Shown here piece after piece: positions 14,201 through 27,974 of a stretch of DNA of 64,000 bases; position 1 is the stretch's first letter, and the number at the start of each line of letters is the position of its first letter. This stretch comes from Sacculina carcini. Taxonomy: Eukaryota > Arthropoda > Thecostraca > Sacculinidae. The stretch covers positions 2,628,781-2,692,780 of the forward strand of contig OU696594.1 in the NCBI GenBank assembly GCA_916048095.2. The letters run 5' to 3'. The position numbers and the translations under genes are program-made. Under the pieces are notes generated by a model. That model saw only the letters and a program-made list of their open reading frames with translations, was not told where the DNA came from and searched no databases.

Positions 14201-16583
14201 ATTAATTTTAATGTATGACAAATAGTTCCTGAGAAATGGGTATAAAAATGAATAAATTGTAGTCACCCGGTGTTCAAGTGTAATTTTGGATGTATTTGAG
14301 AATTTTGCCAATTTTACACGTTTTTTGTATCATTTGTGGGTATAAATTACACTTTTTCTTGTAGAACACAAAATTCTCTACACAGTAGTATATTCCTGTG
14401 TAATCGCAAGTGCGCATAATAGCTGTCAAATTGGCAATATGTCCTTTTGACTTTACACCGCCGTCACTTCCTTCAGATACACTTTGGAAAATTAAGAATT
14501 ATACCGCATTTTAAAAAATACAATTTCCAGCACGATGATATAATTTATTTTAATGTGTGACAAATAGTTCCTGAGAAATAGGTAGAAAAATGAATTAATT
14601 TAGGCGCCCGGTGATCAAGTGTAATTTTGGATGTATTTGACAATTTTGCCAATTTTACACATTTTTTGTATCATTTGTGGGTATAAATTATAACTTTTCT
14701 TGTAGAACACAAAATTATCTACACAGTAGTATATTCCTGTGTAATCGCAAGTGCGTAAATTATGATTGGACTTCAGTGAAATTAAATCAGTGTATATTCA
14801 TGTGTAATCGCAAGTGCGCATAATAGCTGTCAAATTGGCAACATGACAATTTGACTTTACACCGCCGTAACTTCCTTCAGATACACTTTGGAAAATTAAA
14901 AATTATACCGTATTGTAGAAAACAAAATTTCTAGCACGATGGTATAATTAATTTTAATGTATGACAAACAGTTCCTGAGAAATGGGTAGAAAAATGAATT
15001 AATTTTAGTCACCCGGTGTTCAAGTGTAATTTTGGATGTATTTGAGAATTTTGCCAATTTTACACGTTTTTTTATCATTTGTGGGTATAAATTATACATT
15101 TTCTTGTAGAACACAAAATTCTCTACACAGTAGTATATTCCTGTGTAATCGCAAGTGCGTAAATTGTGATTGGACTTCAGTGAAATTTAATCAGTGTATA
15201 TTCATGTGTAATCGCAAGTACGCATAATAGCTATCAAATTGGCAACATGACATTTTGACTTTACACCGGCGTAACTTCCTTCAGATACACTTTGGAAAAT
15301 TAATAATTATACCGTACTGTAGGAAACAAAATTTCTAGCACGATGGTATAATTAATTTTAATGTATGACAAATAGTTCCTGAGAAATGGGTATAAAAATG
15401 AATAAATTGTAGTCACCCGGTGTTCAAGTGTAATTTAGGATGTATTTGAGAATTTTGCCAATTTTACACGTTTTTTGTATCATTTGTGGGTATAAATTAC
15501 ACCTTTTCTTGTAGAACACAAAATTCTCTACACAGTAGTATATTCCTGTGTAATCGCAAGTGCGCATAATAGCTGTCAAATTGGCAATATGTCCTTTTGA
15601 CTTTACACCGCCGTCACTTCCTTCAGATACACTTTGGAAAATTAAGAATTATACCGCATTTACAAAAATACAATTTCCAGCACGATGATATAATTTATTT
15701 TAATGTGTGACAAATAGTTCCTGAGAAATAGGTAGAAAAATTAATTAATTTAGGCGCCCGGTGATCAAGTGTAATTTTGGATGTATTTGACAATTTTGCC
15801 AATTTTACACATTTTTTGTATCATTTGTGGGTATAAATTATAACTTTTCTTGTAGAACACAAAATTATCTACACAATAGTATAATTTTTATAGCTGTACC
15901 ATTGCTGGTTTATGAGGAATAGATAGGGGAATATTTACCAAAACATTCACGGTTTCCAGTGCTAATTTTGCATTTTTGACTTTGTCATTTTGACTTCACA
16001 CCGCCGTAATTTTTTTTTAATACACTTTGGAAAATTAAAAATTATACCGTGTTGTAGCAAACAAAATTCCCAGCATGATGGTATTATTTATTTAGTTGTG
16101 TGATAATTAGTTTTTGATACATAGAGAAAAAAGTATAGAAAATCGGACGCGTGGAGTATAAATATAATTTTGAATATAGATTGAAATTTTGTCATGTTTA
16201 CATCTTTTATGTTCTATTTTTGGATATGAATTATAACCTATCTTGTAGAACAGAAAATTCTCTACACAGTGGTATAATCTGTTTGGCTGTACCATTTCTG
16301 GTTTATGAGGAGTAGATGGCAGAGCATTGACCACAATTTTCGCATTTTTCAGGGTTCATTTTGTCTTTTCATCGCTATAACTTTTTTTGATTTCATTTTT
16401 GAAATTTAAAATTTAATCTAAAGTGTAGACAAGAAAATTTCCAACGTGATGGTATAAATTGTTAGCGGGTAGGCTGAGTGGTGGCCGAATAATAGCTGAT
16501 AGAAAATGGACCAAGGAGGGTCGAACACACACACAGACACACACACACACACACACAGAGGATCTCTTTTATATATATAGATA
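11283..16583 (-). repeat. Tandem unit A3, 5,301 bp
   Basis: Third 5,301-bp copy, sharing the CTGCGTAATCG variant with A2 (about 13652). It differs at single positions, for example around 15657-15670. The near identity of three consecutive copies implies recent amplification or homogenisation. Confidence 0.8.
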
Positions 16584-19500
16584 TAGCATTAAAACCGCAT
16601 TAAAACCCGCCCGTTGTGCGGAACAATTCATAAAAATAATGCAAATTAAAAATAAATAAGGCAAACTCATGAAGACCTTAATCAATTAAAAAGTCTAAAT
16701 TTCATTATTTTTAATTTTATTTTGACAAAATATTTTCACTCAACCCGCCTCATATTTAAACCCGCCCGACGTGAGGAAAAATTCAGAACTCGAACACCAT
16801 CCGTTCTGGTTCTTGAAGTCAAATCCATTAGTTTTGTATATGAATTCATTCTATACGGTGAAATTGAACGTTTTATTGCTGCCCGCGGGACATTTTTATT
16901 TCATAAAAATGAGCCATCGCTTCGTTTGCGTTTGAAGCCCCTGATAATTGAACCAGCGAACCATGAGCCAGCGCAATTATGTCACCTCATATTCAAGCAT
17001 ACATACACAGACAGACAGATAATTTCTTCTTTATGTATATATATAGCATTAAAACCCGCCAGTTGTGCGGAGCAATTCATAACATGAAATTCATGTTCAA
17101 TTCATAAAAAATATGGAAAAATAAAAATGAAATAGGGTACACTCATAAAAATATTAATCAATTGAAAATTATAAGTTTAATTATTTTTATTTCGACACAA
17201 TATTTCCCCTCAGTCCGCCTGAGTCATTTTTAAACCCGCCCGTCGTGCTGAATAATTCAGAACTCGAACACGATCCGTTCTGCATCTTGAAGTCAAATCC
17301 ATTGGTTTTGTGTATGGATTAATTCTACAGGGTAAATTGAACGTTCTATTGTCTATAGTTGCTGCCCGCGGAACATTTTTATTTTATAAAAAAAAAAAAC
17401 TTTTTTCAAATGAACCATTTGAAAAAATGATCTAAAAACACTTTTTTAAACCCACTCGTCGTGCGGAACAATTCATACAATAAAATTCATATCAAATCCA
17501 TAAAATATAATGAATACAAATTGAAAAGCAAAAAATGTAACCTATAAATATCTTAACCAATAGAAAAGTCTAAATGTGAATATTTTTGTTCTTATTTTGA
17601 CAAATATTATCCCTCAACCCGCCTGATATATAAATCTGCCCGTCGTGTGGTATAATTCAGAACACAAACACGAAACAAACAATGAAAGATGATGAAATCT
17701 TTTCATCAGACTGTTTCCAAACTATATTTATTACTTAACATCATTCCCCAATATCATTTGCTTAAGTACTATTTCACTTTTACGGCTATAATATTTATTG
17801 TTAAAATTTATATATTTTCCGCTATCATTAAAACCCAATATAACCTGAGTCAAACCTACCCAACCCAACCCAACCATTCAATCTTGACCGCTCTCAGCCT
17901 AGTCTGAGGTGATTTAACTTATTAGTTTGTGATCACAAAATATACTGATGTGATCATAATTTGTAATCAGAAGACTGAGATTATCTACCCCAGGGGTCCC
18001 AAACACGCGGCCCACCAATACTTTTCTCTCAACCCGCCAATATAGTATCGGGACCAAACTGTAAGGTAGCTAAATTCACATTTGTTGCATAATGCGATAT
18101 AATTTTACACCATTATCATATTATCTCATAATTCCCGGTTAATGCTTCCACTAATGCATCATATTCATACAGTTGTTATTTTTTGGATTACATCGATAAT
18201 GCAGCCCTTGATATTACAGCCGATATTATATTATGCAATCTATATTCTGCTACGTATTATTCTTAATACATATATCATCAGATCGCAAAATATATTTAAA
18301 GGTTCACATCATTCTCCAAAATCATTTGCTTAAGAGCTATTCTACTTTTATCGCTAGAATATTTACTGCTAGCAAAATATCATATACCTCGCTATCATTT
18401 AAACCCACTCTTTATAGATACATTTAAACCCGCCCGTCGTGCGGAACAGTTCATAAAATATAATTGATATTCAATTCATAAAAAAATTAGTGCAAATTGA
18501 AAAAGAAAAACAAACCCACAGGAAAGTTATAGCTAATCTAAAAGTATAAATGTGAAATTTATGTTTCAATTTAGAAAACATGTTTTTGCACAACACTATC
18601 AAAACAATGCAACCTTCTGTCATCTCTATAATTCCAGGTTAATGCTTCCGCTAAAACAGCATAAGTTGGCATTACATGATATTGCAACCCATATCCTTAT
18701 GCAACTTATGCTTATGCAACTTGAAATTAAACCAATTAAATTACACAGTTAAATTCAGTAGTTTACTTTGTTCCCAATAGCATTTTACCCGCCCGTCGTG
18801 CGGAACGTTATTGAGGACAATAAAGCCTTTATATTCAGTAGAGTGTAGCATTAATTAAACTGTACGCAATAAAACCACACCATCCATGCTTGGAGATAAT
18901 ATGATGCATTCTTAATTGTGATTGGGCTTCAGTGAAATTTAATCGGTGTATATTCCTGTGTAATCGCAAGTGCGCATAATAGCTGTCAAATTGGCAATAT
19001 GTCCTTTTGACTTTACACCGCCGTAACTTCCTTCAGATACCCTTTGGAAAATTACAAATTATACCGTATTGTAGAAGAAAAGGTTTCTAGAACGATGGTA
19101 TGATTTATTTTTATGTGTAACAAATAGTTACTGAGAAATAGTAGAAAAATGAATTAATTTTAGTCGCCCGGTGTTCAAGTGTAATTTTGGATGTATTTGA
19201 GAATTTTGCCAATTTTACACGTTTTTTGTATCATTTGTGGGTATAAATTATAGCTTTTCTTGTAGAACACAAAATTCTCTACACAGTAGTATATTCCTGT
19301 GTAATCGCAAGTGCGCATAATTGCTGTCAAATTGGCAATATGTCCTTTTGACTTTACACCGGCGTAACTTCCTTCAGATACACTTTGGAAAATTAATAAT
19401 TATACCGTACTGTAGGAAACAAAATTTCTAGCACGATGGTATAATTAATTTTAATGTATGACAAATAGTTCCTGAGAAATGGGTATAAAAATTAATAAAT

Positions 19501-20680
19501 TGTAGTCACCCGGTGTTCAAGTGTAATTTTGGATGTATTTGAGAATTTTGCCAATTTTACACGTTTTTTGTATCATTTGTGGGTATAAATTACACCTTTT
19601 CTTGTAGAACACAAAGTTCTCTACACAGTAGTATATTCCTGTGTAATCGCAAGTGCGAAAAATAGCTGTCAAATTGGCAATATGTCCTTTTGACTTTACA
19701 CCGCCGTAACTTCCTTCAGATACACTTTGGAAAATTAAAAATTATACACATTTTAAAAAATACAATTTCCAGCACGATGATATAATTTATTTTAATGTGT
19801 GACAAATAGTTCCTGAGAAATAGGTAGAAAAATGAATTAATTTAGGCGCCCGGTGATCAAGTGTAATTTTGGATGTATTTGACAATTTTGCCAATTTTAC
19901 ACATTTTTTGTATCATTTGTGGGTATAAATTATAACTTTTCTTGTAGAACACAAAATTATCTACACAATAGTATAATTTTTATAGCTGTACCATTGCTGG
20001 TTTATGAGGAATAGATAGGGGAATATTTACCAAAACATTCACGGTTTCCAGTGCTAATTTTGCATTTTTGACTTTGTCATTTTGACTTCACACCGCCGTA
20101 ACTTTTTTTTAATACACTTTGGAAAATTAAAAATTATACCGTGTTGTAGCAAACAAAATTCCCAGCATGATGGTATTATTTATTTAGTTGTGTGATAATT
20201 AGTTTTTGATACATAGAGAAAAAAGTATAGAAAATCGGACGCGTGGAGTATAAATATATTTTTGAATATAGATTGAAATTTTGTCATGTTTACATCTTTT
20301 ATGTTCTATTTTTGGATATGAATTATAACCTATCTTGTAGAACAGAAAATTCTCTACACAGTGGTATAATCTGTTTGGCTGTACCATTTCTGGTTTATGA
20401 GGAGTAGATGGCAGAGCATTGACCACAATTTTCGCATTTTTCAGGGTTCATTTTGTCTTTTCACCGCTATAACTTTTTTTGATTTCATTTTTGAAATTTA
20501 AAATTTAATCTAAAGTGTAGACAAGAAAATTTCCAACGTGATGGTATAAATTGTTAGCGGGTAGGCTGAGTGGTGGCCGAGTATTAGCTGATAGAAAATG
20601 GACCAAGGATGGTGAACACACACACACACAGACACACACACACACACACACACAGAGGATCTCTTTTATATATATAGATA
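16584..20680 (-). repeat. Tandem unit A4, 4,097 bp short variant
   Basis: Same termini and first 2.3 kb as A1-A3, with diagnostic substitutions (ACTCGTCGTGCGG at about 17454, TTTAAACCCGCCCGTCG at about 18424). The sub-repeat region is about 1.2 kb shorter, the size of three sub-repeats (405+341+404). Confidence 0.8.
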
Positions 20681-23600
20681 TAGCATTAAAACCGCATTAA
20701 AACCCGCCCGTTGTGCGGAACAATTCATAAAAATAATGCAAATTAAAAATAAATAAGGCAAACTCATGAAGACCTTAATCAATTAAAAAGTCTAAATTTC
20801 ATTATTTTTAATTTTATTTTGACAAAATATTTTCACTCAACCCGCCTCATATTTAAACCCGCCCGACGTGAGGAAAAATTCAGAACTCGAACACCATCCG
20901 TTCTGGTTCTTGAAGTCAAATCCATTAGTTTTGTATATGAATTCATTCTATACGGTGAAATTGAACGTTTTATTGCTGCCCGCGGGACATTTTTATTTCA
21001 TAAAAATGAGCCATCGCTTCGTTTGCGTTTGAAGCCCCTGATAATTGAACCAGCGAACCATGAGCCAGCGCAATTATGTCACCTCATATTCAAGCATACA
21101 TACACAGACAGACAGATAATTTCTTCTTTATGTATATATATAGCATTAAAACCCGCCAGTTGTGCGGAGCAATTCATAACATGAAATTCATGTTCAATTC
21201 ATAAAAAATATGGAAAAATAAAAATGAAATAGGGTACACTCATAAAAATATTAATCAATTGAAAATTATAAGTTTAATTATTTTTATTTCGACACAATAT
21301 TTCCCCTCAGTCCGCCTGAGTCATTTTTAAACCCGCCCGTCGTGCTGAATAATTCAGAACTCGAACACGATCCGTTCTGCATCTTGAAGTCAAATCCATT
21401 GGTTTTGTGTATGGATTAATTCTACAGGGTAAATTGAACGTTCTATTGTCTATAGTTGCTGCCCGCGGAACATTTTTATTTTATAAAAAAAAAAACTTTT
21501 TTCAAATGAACCATTTGAAAAAATGATCTAAAAACACTTTTTTAAACCCACTCGTCGTGCGGAACAATTCATACAATAAAATTCATATCAAATCCATAAA
21601 ATATAATGAATACAAATTGAAAAGCAAAAAATGTAACCTATAAATATCTTAACCAATAGAAAAGTCTAAATGTGAATATTTTTGTTCTTATTTTGACAAA
21701 TATTATCCCTCAACCCGCCTGATATATAAATCTGCCCGTCGTGTGGTATAATTCAGAACACAAACACGAAACAAACAATGAAAGATGATGAAATCTTTTC
21801 ATCAGACTGTTTCCAAACTATATTTATTACTTAACATCATTCCCCAATATCATTTGCTTAAGTACTATTTCACTTTTACGGCTATAATATTTATTGTTAA
21901 AATTTATATATTTTCCGCTATCATTAAAACCCAATATAACCTGAGTCAAACCTACCCAACCCAACCCAACCATTCAATCTTGACCGCTCTCAGCCTAGTC
22001 TGAGGTGATTTAACTTATTAGTTTGTGATCACAAAATATACTGATGTGATCATAATTTGTAATCAGAAGACTGAGATTATCTACCCCAGGGGTCCCAAAC
22101 ACGCGGCCCACCAATACTTTTCTCTCAACCCGCCAATATAGTATCGGGACCAAACTGTAAGGTAGCTAAATTCACATTTGTTGCATAATGCGATATAATT
22201 TTACACCATTATCATATTATCTCATAATTCCCGGTTAATGCTTCCACTAATGCATCATATTCATACAGTTGTTATTTTTTGGATTACATCGATAATGCAG
22301 CCCTTGATATTACAGCCGATATTATATTATGCAATCTATATTCTGCTACGTATTATTCTTAATACATATATCATCAGATCGCAAAATATATTTAAAGGTT
22401 CACATCATTCTCCAAAATCATTTGCTTAAGAGCTATTCTACTTTTATCGCTAGAATATTTACTGCTAGCAAAATATCATATACCTCGCTATCATTTAAAC
22501 CCACTCTTTATAGATACATTTAAACCCGCCCGTCGTGCGGAACAGTTCATAAAATATAATTGATATTCAATTCATAAAAAAATTAGTGCAAATTGAAAAA
22601 GAAAAACAAACCCACAGGAAAGTTATAGCTAATCTAAAAGTCTAAATGTGAAATTTATGTTTCAATTTAGAAAACATGTTTTTGCACAACACTATCAAAA
22701 CAATGCAACCTTCTGTCATCTCTATAATTCCAGGTTAATGCTTCCGCTACAACAGCATAAGTTGGCATTACATGATATTGCAACCCATATCCTTATGCAA
22801 CTTATGCTTATGCAACTTGAAATTAAACCAATTAAATTACACAGTTAAATTCAGTAGTTTACTTTGTTCCCAATAGCATTTTACCCGCCCGTCGTGCGGA
22901 ACGTTATTGAGGACAATAAAGCCTTTATATTCAGTAGAGTGTAGCATTAATTAAACTGTACGCAATAAAACCACACCATCCATGCTTGGAGATAATATGA
23001 TGCATTCTTAATTGTGATTGGGCTTCAGTGAAATTTAATCGGTGTATATTCCTGTGTAATCGCAAGTGCGCATAATAGCTGTCAAATTGGCAATATGTTC
23101 TTTTGACTTTACACCGCCGTAACTTCCTTCAGATACCCTTTGGAAAATTACAAATTATACCGTATTGTAGAAGAAAAGGTTTCTAGAACGATGGTATGAT
23201 TTATTTTTATGTGTAACAAATAGTTACTGAGAAATAGTAGAAAAATGAATTAATTTTAGTCGCCCGGTGTTCAAGTGTAATTTTGGATGTATTTGAGAAT
23301 TTTGCCAATTTTACACGTTTTTTGTATCATTTGTGGGTATAAATTATAGCTTTTCTTGTAGAACACAAAATTCTCTACACAGTAGTATATTCCTGTGTAA
23401 TCGCAAGTGCGCATAATTGCTGTCAAATTGGCAATATGTCCTTTTGACTTTACACCGGCGTAACTTCCTTCAGATACACTTTGGAAAATTAATAATTATA
23501 CCGTACTGTAGGAAACAAAATTTCTAGCACGATGGTATAATTAATTTTAATGTATGACAAATAGTTCCTGAGAAATGGGTATAAAAATTAATAAATTGTA

Positions 23601-24711
23601 GTCACCCGGTGTTCAAGTGAAATTTTGGATGTATTTGAGAATTTTGCCAATTTTACACGTTTTTTGTATCATTTGTGGGTATAAATTACACCTTTTCTTG
23701 TAGAACACAAAATTCTCTACACAGTAGTATATTCCTGTGTAATCGCAAGTGCGAAAAATAGCTGTCAAATTGGCAATATGTCCTTTTGACTTTACACCGC
23801 CGTAACTTCCTTCAGATACACTTTGGAAAATTAAAAATTATACACATTTTAAAAAATACAATTTCCAGCACGATGATATAATTTATTTTAATGTGTGACA
23901 AATAGTTCCTGAGAAATAGGTAGAAAAATGAATTAATTTAGGCGCCCGGTGATCAAGTGTAATTTTGGATGTATTTGACAATTTTGCCAATTTTACACAT
24001 TTTTTGTATCATTTGTGGGTATAAATTATAACTTTTCTTGTAGAACACAAAATTATCTACACAATAGTATAATTTTTATAGCTGTACCATTGCTGGTTTA
24101 TGAGGAATAGATAGGGGAATATTTACCAAAACATTCACGGTTTCCAGTGCTAATTTTGCATTTTTGACTTTGTCATTTTGACTTCACACCGCCGTAACTT
24201 TTTTTTAATACACTTTGGAAAATTAAAAATTATACCGTGTTGTAGCAAACAAAATTCCCAGCATGATGGTATTATTTATTTAGTTGTGTGATAATCAGTT
24301 TTTGATACATAGAGAAAAAAGTATAGAAAATCGGACGCGTGGAGTATAAATATATTTTTGAATATAGATTGAAATTTTGTCATGTTTACATCTTTTATGT
24401 TCTATTTTTGGATATGAATTATAACCTATCTTGTAGAACAGAAAATTCTCTACACAGTGGTATAATCTGTTTGGCTGTACCATTTCTGGTTTATGAGGAG
24501 TAGATGGCAGAGCATTGACCACAATTTTCGCATTTTTCAGGGTTCATTTTGTCTTTTCACCGCTATAACTTTTTTTGATTTCATTTTTGAAATTTAAAAT
24601 TTAATCTTAAGTGTAGACAAGAAAATTTCCAACGTGATGGTATAAATTGTTAGCGGGTAGGCTGAGTGGTGGCCGAATAATAGCTGATAGAAAATGGACC
24701 AAGGAGGGTCG

Positions 24712-24748
<37 letters not shown>

Positions 24749-24780
24749 ACACACAGAGGATCTCTTTTATATATATAGAT
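20681..24780 (-). repeat. Tandem unit A5, about 4.1 kb short variant
   Basis: Near-identical to A4 including its short sub-repeat region and diagnostic substitutions, so A4 and A5 share a recent duplication separate from A1-A3. It ends in a longer (CA)n tract (24714-24755) and the 5'-terminal GGATCTCTTTTATATATATAGA. Confidence 0.8.
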
Positions 24781-26242
24781 ATGGCATTAATACCCGCCCG
24801 TTGTGCGGAGCAATCCATACAATCAAGCAAATCATGAACCATTTGAAAAAATGAACTAAAAACACTTTTTTTAAACCCACCCGTCGTGCGGAACAATTCA
24901 TACAATAAAATTCATATCAAATCCATAAAATATAATGAATACAAATTGAAAAGCAAAAAATGTAAGCTATAAATATCTTGACCAATTGAAAAGTCTAAAT
25001 GCCCGCGGGACATTTTTATTTCATAAAAATGAGCCATTGCTTCGTTTGCGTTTGAAGCCCCTGGTCATTGAACCAGCGAACCATGAACCAGCGCAATTAT
25101 GTCACCTCATATTCAAGCATACATACACAGACAGACAGATAATTTCTTCTTTATGTATATATATAGCATTAAAACCGCATTAAAACCCGCCTGTTGTGCG
25201 GAACAATTCATAAAAATATTGCAAATTAAAAATAAATAAGGCAAACTCATGAAGACCTTAATTAATTAAAAAGTCTAAATTTCATTATTTTTAATTTTAT
25301 TTTGACAAAATATTTTCCTTCAGCCCGTCTCATATTTAAACCCGCCCGACGTGAGGAATAATTCAGAACTCGAACACCATCCGTTCTGGTTCTTGAAGTC
25401 AAATCCATTAGTTTTGTATATGAATTCATTCTATACGGTGAAATTGAACGTTTTATTGCTGCCCGCGGGACATTTTTATTTCATAAAAATGAGCCATCGC
25501 TTCGTTTGCGTTTGAAGCCCCTGATCATTGAACCAGCGAACCATGAACCAGCGCAATTATGTCACCTCATATTCAAGCATACATACACAGACATACAGAT
25601 AATTTCTTCTTTATGTATATATATATATATATAGCATTAAAACCCGCCCGTTGTGCGGAGCAATTCATAACACTTGAGATACACTTTGGAAAATTCAGAT
25701 ACACTTTGGAAAATTAAGAATAATACCGTGTTGTAGAAAACAAAATTTCTAGCACGATGGTATAATAAAATTTAATGTATGACAAACAGTTCCTGAGAAA
25801 TGGGTAGAAAAATGAATAAATTTTAGTCACCCGGTGTTCAAGTGTAATTTTGGATGTATTTGAGAATTTTGCCAATTTTACACGTTTTTTGTATCATTTG
25901 TGGGTATAAATTATAGCTTATCTTGTAGAACACAAAATTATCTACATAGTAGTATATTCCTGTGTAATCGCAAGTGCGCATAATAGCTGTCAAATTGGCA
26001 ATATGTCCTTTTGAATTTACACCGCCGTAACTTCCTTTAGATACACTTTGCAAAATTACAAATTATACCGTATTGTAGAAAACAAAATTTCTAGCACGAT
26101 GGTATAATTTATTTTTATGTGTAACAAATAGTTCCTGAGAAATAGGTAGAAAAATGAATATATTTTAGTCACCCGGTGTTCAAGTGTAATTTTGGATGTA
26201 TTTGAGAATTTTGCCAATTTTACACGTTTTTTGTATCATTTG
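24781..26242 (-). repeat. B0 unit, left part, interrupted by the Polinton
   Basis: Diverged relative of the A units, with TACCCGCCCGTTGTGCGG at the start, two GC-box/GACAGACA blocks, and then sub-repeats. From about 24871 it matches 45945 onward and 49194 onward. The sub-repeat breaks at GTATCATTTG (26242) and resumes at 42760. Joining the two parts and subtracting an extra 1,301-bp duplication gives about 3.25 kb, the period of the B array. Confidence 0.75.
26238..26242. other. Target site duplication, left copy (ATTTG)
   Basis: ATTTG immediately precedes the left TIR. The uninterrupted sub-repeat reads GTATCATTTGTGGGTATA, with a single ATTTG. Confidence 0.85.
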
Positions 26243-27146
26243 AGTAGAAGAGTTCACCACTTTGTTACATTTTAACCTAACTTTTTTGTGTATACCTAAC
26301 CTAACCTAACCTAACCTAACCTAACCTAACCTAACTTTTTTTAGTTTTTTTTAACCTAACCTAACTTTTTTAGTTTTTTTTTTTTAACCTAACCTAACTT
26401 TTTTTTTTAACCTAACCTAACTTTTTTTAGTTTTTTAACCTAACCTAACTTTTTTATAGTTTTTTTTTTAACCTAACCTTAATTTTTTTTTAACCTAACC
26501 TAACTTTTTTTTTTTTAACCTAACCCAACTTTTAGTTTTATTTCTTATTCTTCCTTTCTTATTATATTTACTCTTTATTCTATGCTCAACCTAACTTTTT
26601 TTCTTTATTCTATACCCAGCCCGACCCAATCCAACTTTTAGTTTTATTTCTTATTCTTCCTTTCTTATTATATTTACTCTTTATTCTATGCCCAACTTTT
26701 ATTTTTTATTTCCTATTCTTCCTTTCTTATTATATTTATTCTTTATTCTATGCTCAACTTTTATTTTTTATTTCCTATTCTTCCTTTCTTATTATATTTA
26801 TTCTTTATTCTATGCCCAACTTTTATTTTTTTCCTTTATTTCTATTTTATGTCACGATACTCATTATATCGGGATCGCCAAGTCGATGTTTGGCAGAGAC
26901 GTGAATATAATAATTTTCAATCATACTTGAAATATATATAAAAAACGGTTTGACTAAATCGGTCGCAAAGACAATGTTCCAATATGACGATGAATCACTC
27001 GCCACGTTTATATAAAGTGTCTGGTTTATGTCAAATACTGCGGTAAGGATTAAAATGCCAGATGAATTCATTGGCGTCAAGCCGAGGATGAATATATTTA
27101 CCTAATACACAGGTATAGGATTAAAACATTTGCCAGTAACAAAGAC
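26243..27146 (+). repeat. Left terminal inverted repeat (about 904 bp)
   Basis: Matches the complement of 41709-42759. Order from the outside: AGTAGAAGAG terminus, (AACCT)n arthropod-telomere-like tract, T-rich spacers with TAACCTAACCTAAC, a pyrimidine-rich stretch of TTATTCTATGCCCAAC-type repeats, then a unique inner part with a near-palindromic TTTATATAAA. Similarity ends at CAAAGAC (27146). Confidence 0.9.
26295..26525. repeat. (AACCT)n / (TTAGG)n telomere-like tract in left TIR
   Basis: About eight uninterrupted CCTAA pentamers (26295-26335) are followed by repeated two-pentamer blocks separated by T-runs. The same pattern, inverted, lies at about 42475-42710 in the right TIR. Confidence 0.85.
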
Positions 27147-27170
27147 AATGTTCCAATATTCATGTTGTAT

Positions 27171-27974
27171 TCAAACACGTTGAAGTTCTTGATAGTAAAA
27201 TGTCCCGGTAATCAAATTTCCATCATCATCACACAACTTATACATCGGAATTGATCGACGTTTGTATATGGAAGAAATTGTGAACACCTCGCTGCTAAAT
27301 GTCTGTCGATATCCTTTTTCAAATATAGTTTTCGGAATAAACATTCGCACATGATCGCCTACGCGTAACTTTGGTGTTTGTTTTTTACGCGACAATGTGT
27401 TGACCAAGTGTTGATTTGATAAAGTTACAGCGCGAGGTGTCATACCGATTGATCTATGTACAGTGTTGTTATACAAATTCAGCAATTGAGGTAGATTTTT
27501 GACAAAATGTTTTGTGTTGTTTTCGGTCATAAACTTGTGTATCAGCGAGAGCAGAGTGCGGAAAAATCGTTCAATTATCCACGCCTTCCGTATGATTGTA
27601 GATGTCGTATAATGATAGATGTTGTGCTCTTTCATTACACGTTGAAATTCTCGCCCTGTGAATTCACCACCATGGTCGCTCATTATTTGCATCGGTGTGC
27701 AATTGTTGGTGAGAATATGGTTCATTGCTTTGGCCACGGCCGGTCCCCGTTTACTATGTAATGCACACACATATGCTTGTCTGCTAAACACGTCAATTAC
27801 ACCCAACAAATAACGTACTTGTGTGTTATGCCCACGCAGACGTGAAACATCGCACAAATCAACTTGCCATGTATCATTTAGTCCAGTGGAGGTGTATGCA
27901 TTGTGTACGAAGCGCTTACGTACTGGACGATGGAGTTGTTTGGTTCTTTGCGACCAAATCAGCCTACTATCCAT
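27171..27974 (-). CDS. Polinton rve-family integrase (DD35E)
   Basis: 267 aa. It would catalyse insertion of the linear element, acting on the AG-ended TIRs. Visible catalytic triad: D39 in TWQVDLCDVS, D100 in MSDHGGEF and E135 in WIIERFFRTL, giving DD35E spacing. A C-terminal part with GDHVRM, then YKL and FYYQELQRV, resembles the chromodomain/SH3-like tail of these integrases. It is the gene nearest the left TIR and is transcribed outward. The first ATG leaves only about 38 residues before D39. Family members carry an extra N-terminal zinc-binding region that has no room here: the preceding sequence is the overlapping gene in another frame, and an in-frame TGA lies about 27 nt upstream. The N-terminus may be truncated or on an unseen exon. 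The core identification is very secure. Confidence 0.93.
   Translation of the reverse strand: MDSRLIWSQRTKQLHRPVRKRFVHNAYTSTGLNDTWQVDLCDVSRLRGHNTQVRYLLGVIDVFSRQAYVCALHSKRGPAVAKAMNHILTNNCTPMQIMSDHGGEFTGREFQRVMKEHNIYHYTTSTIIRKAWIIERFFRTLLSLIHKFMTENNTKHFVKNLPQLLNLYNNTVHRSIGMTPRAVTLSNQHLVNTLSRKKQTPKLRVGDHVRMFIPKTIFEKGYRQTFSSEVFTISSIYKRRSIPMYKLCDDDGNLITGTFYYQELQRV

Noticed and set aside
26295..26335. A true chromosome end at the (TTAGG)n tract
   Set aside because: The tract lies inside a transposon TIR with continuous sequence on both sides, mirrored at the other end.
26847..27071. 74-codon ORF present in both TIRs (also within 41655-42008)
   Set aside because: Identity between TIRs reflects TIR homogenisation, not selection on a protein. 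No domain, and the frame spans the TATA-like palindrome.
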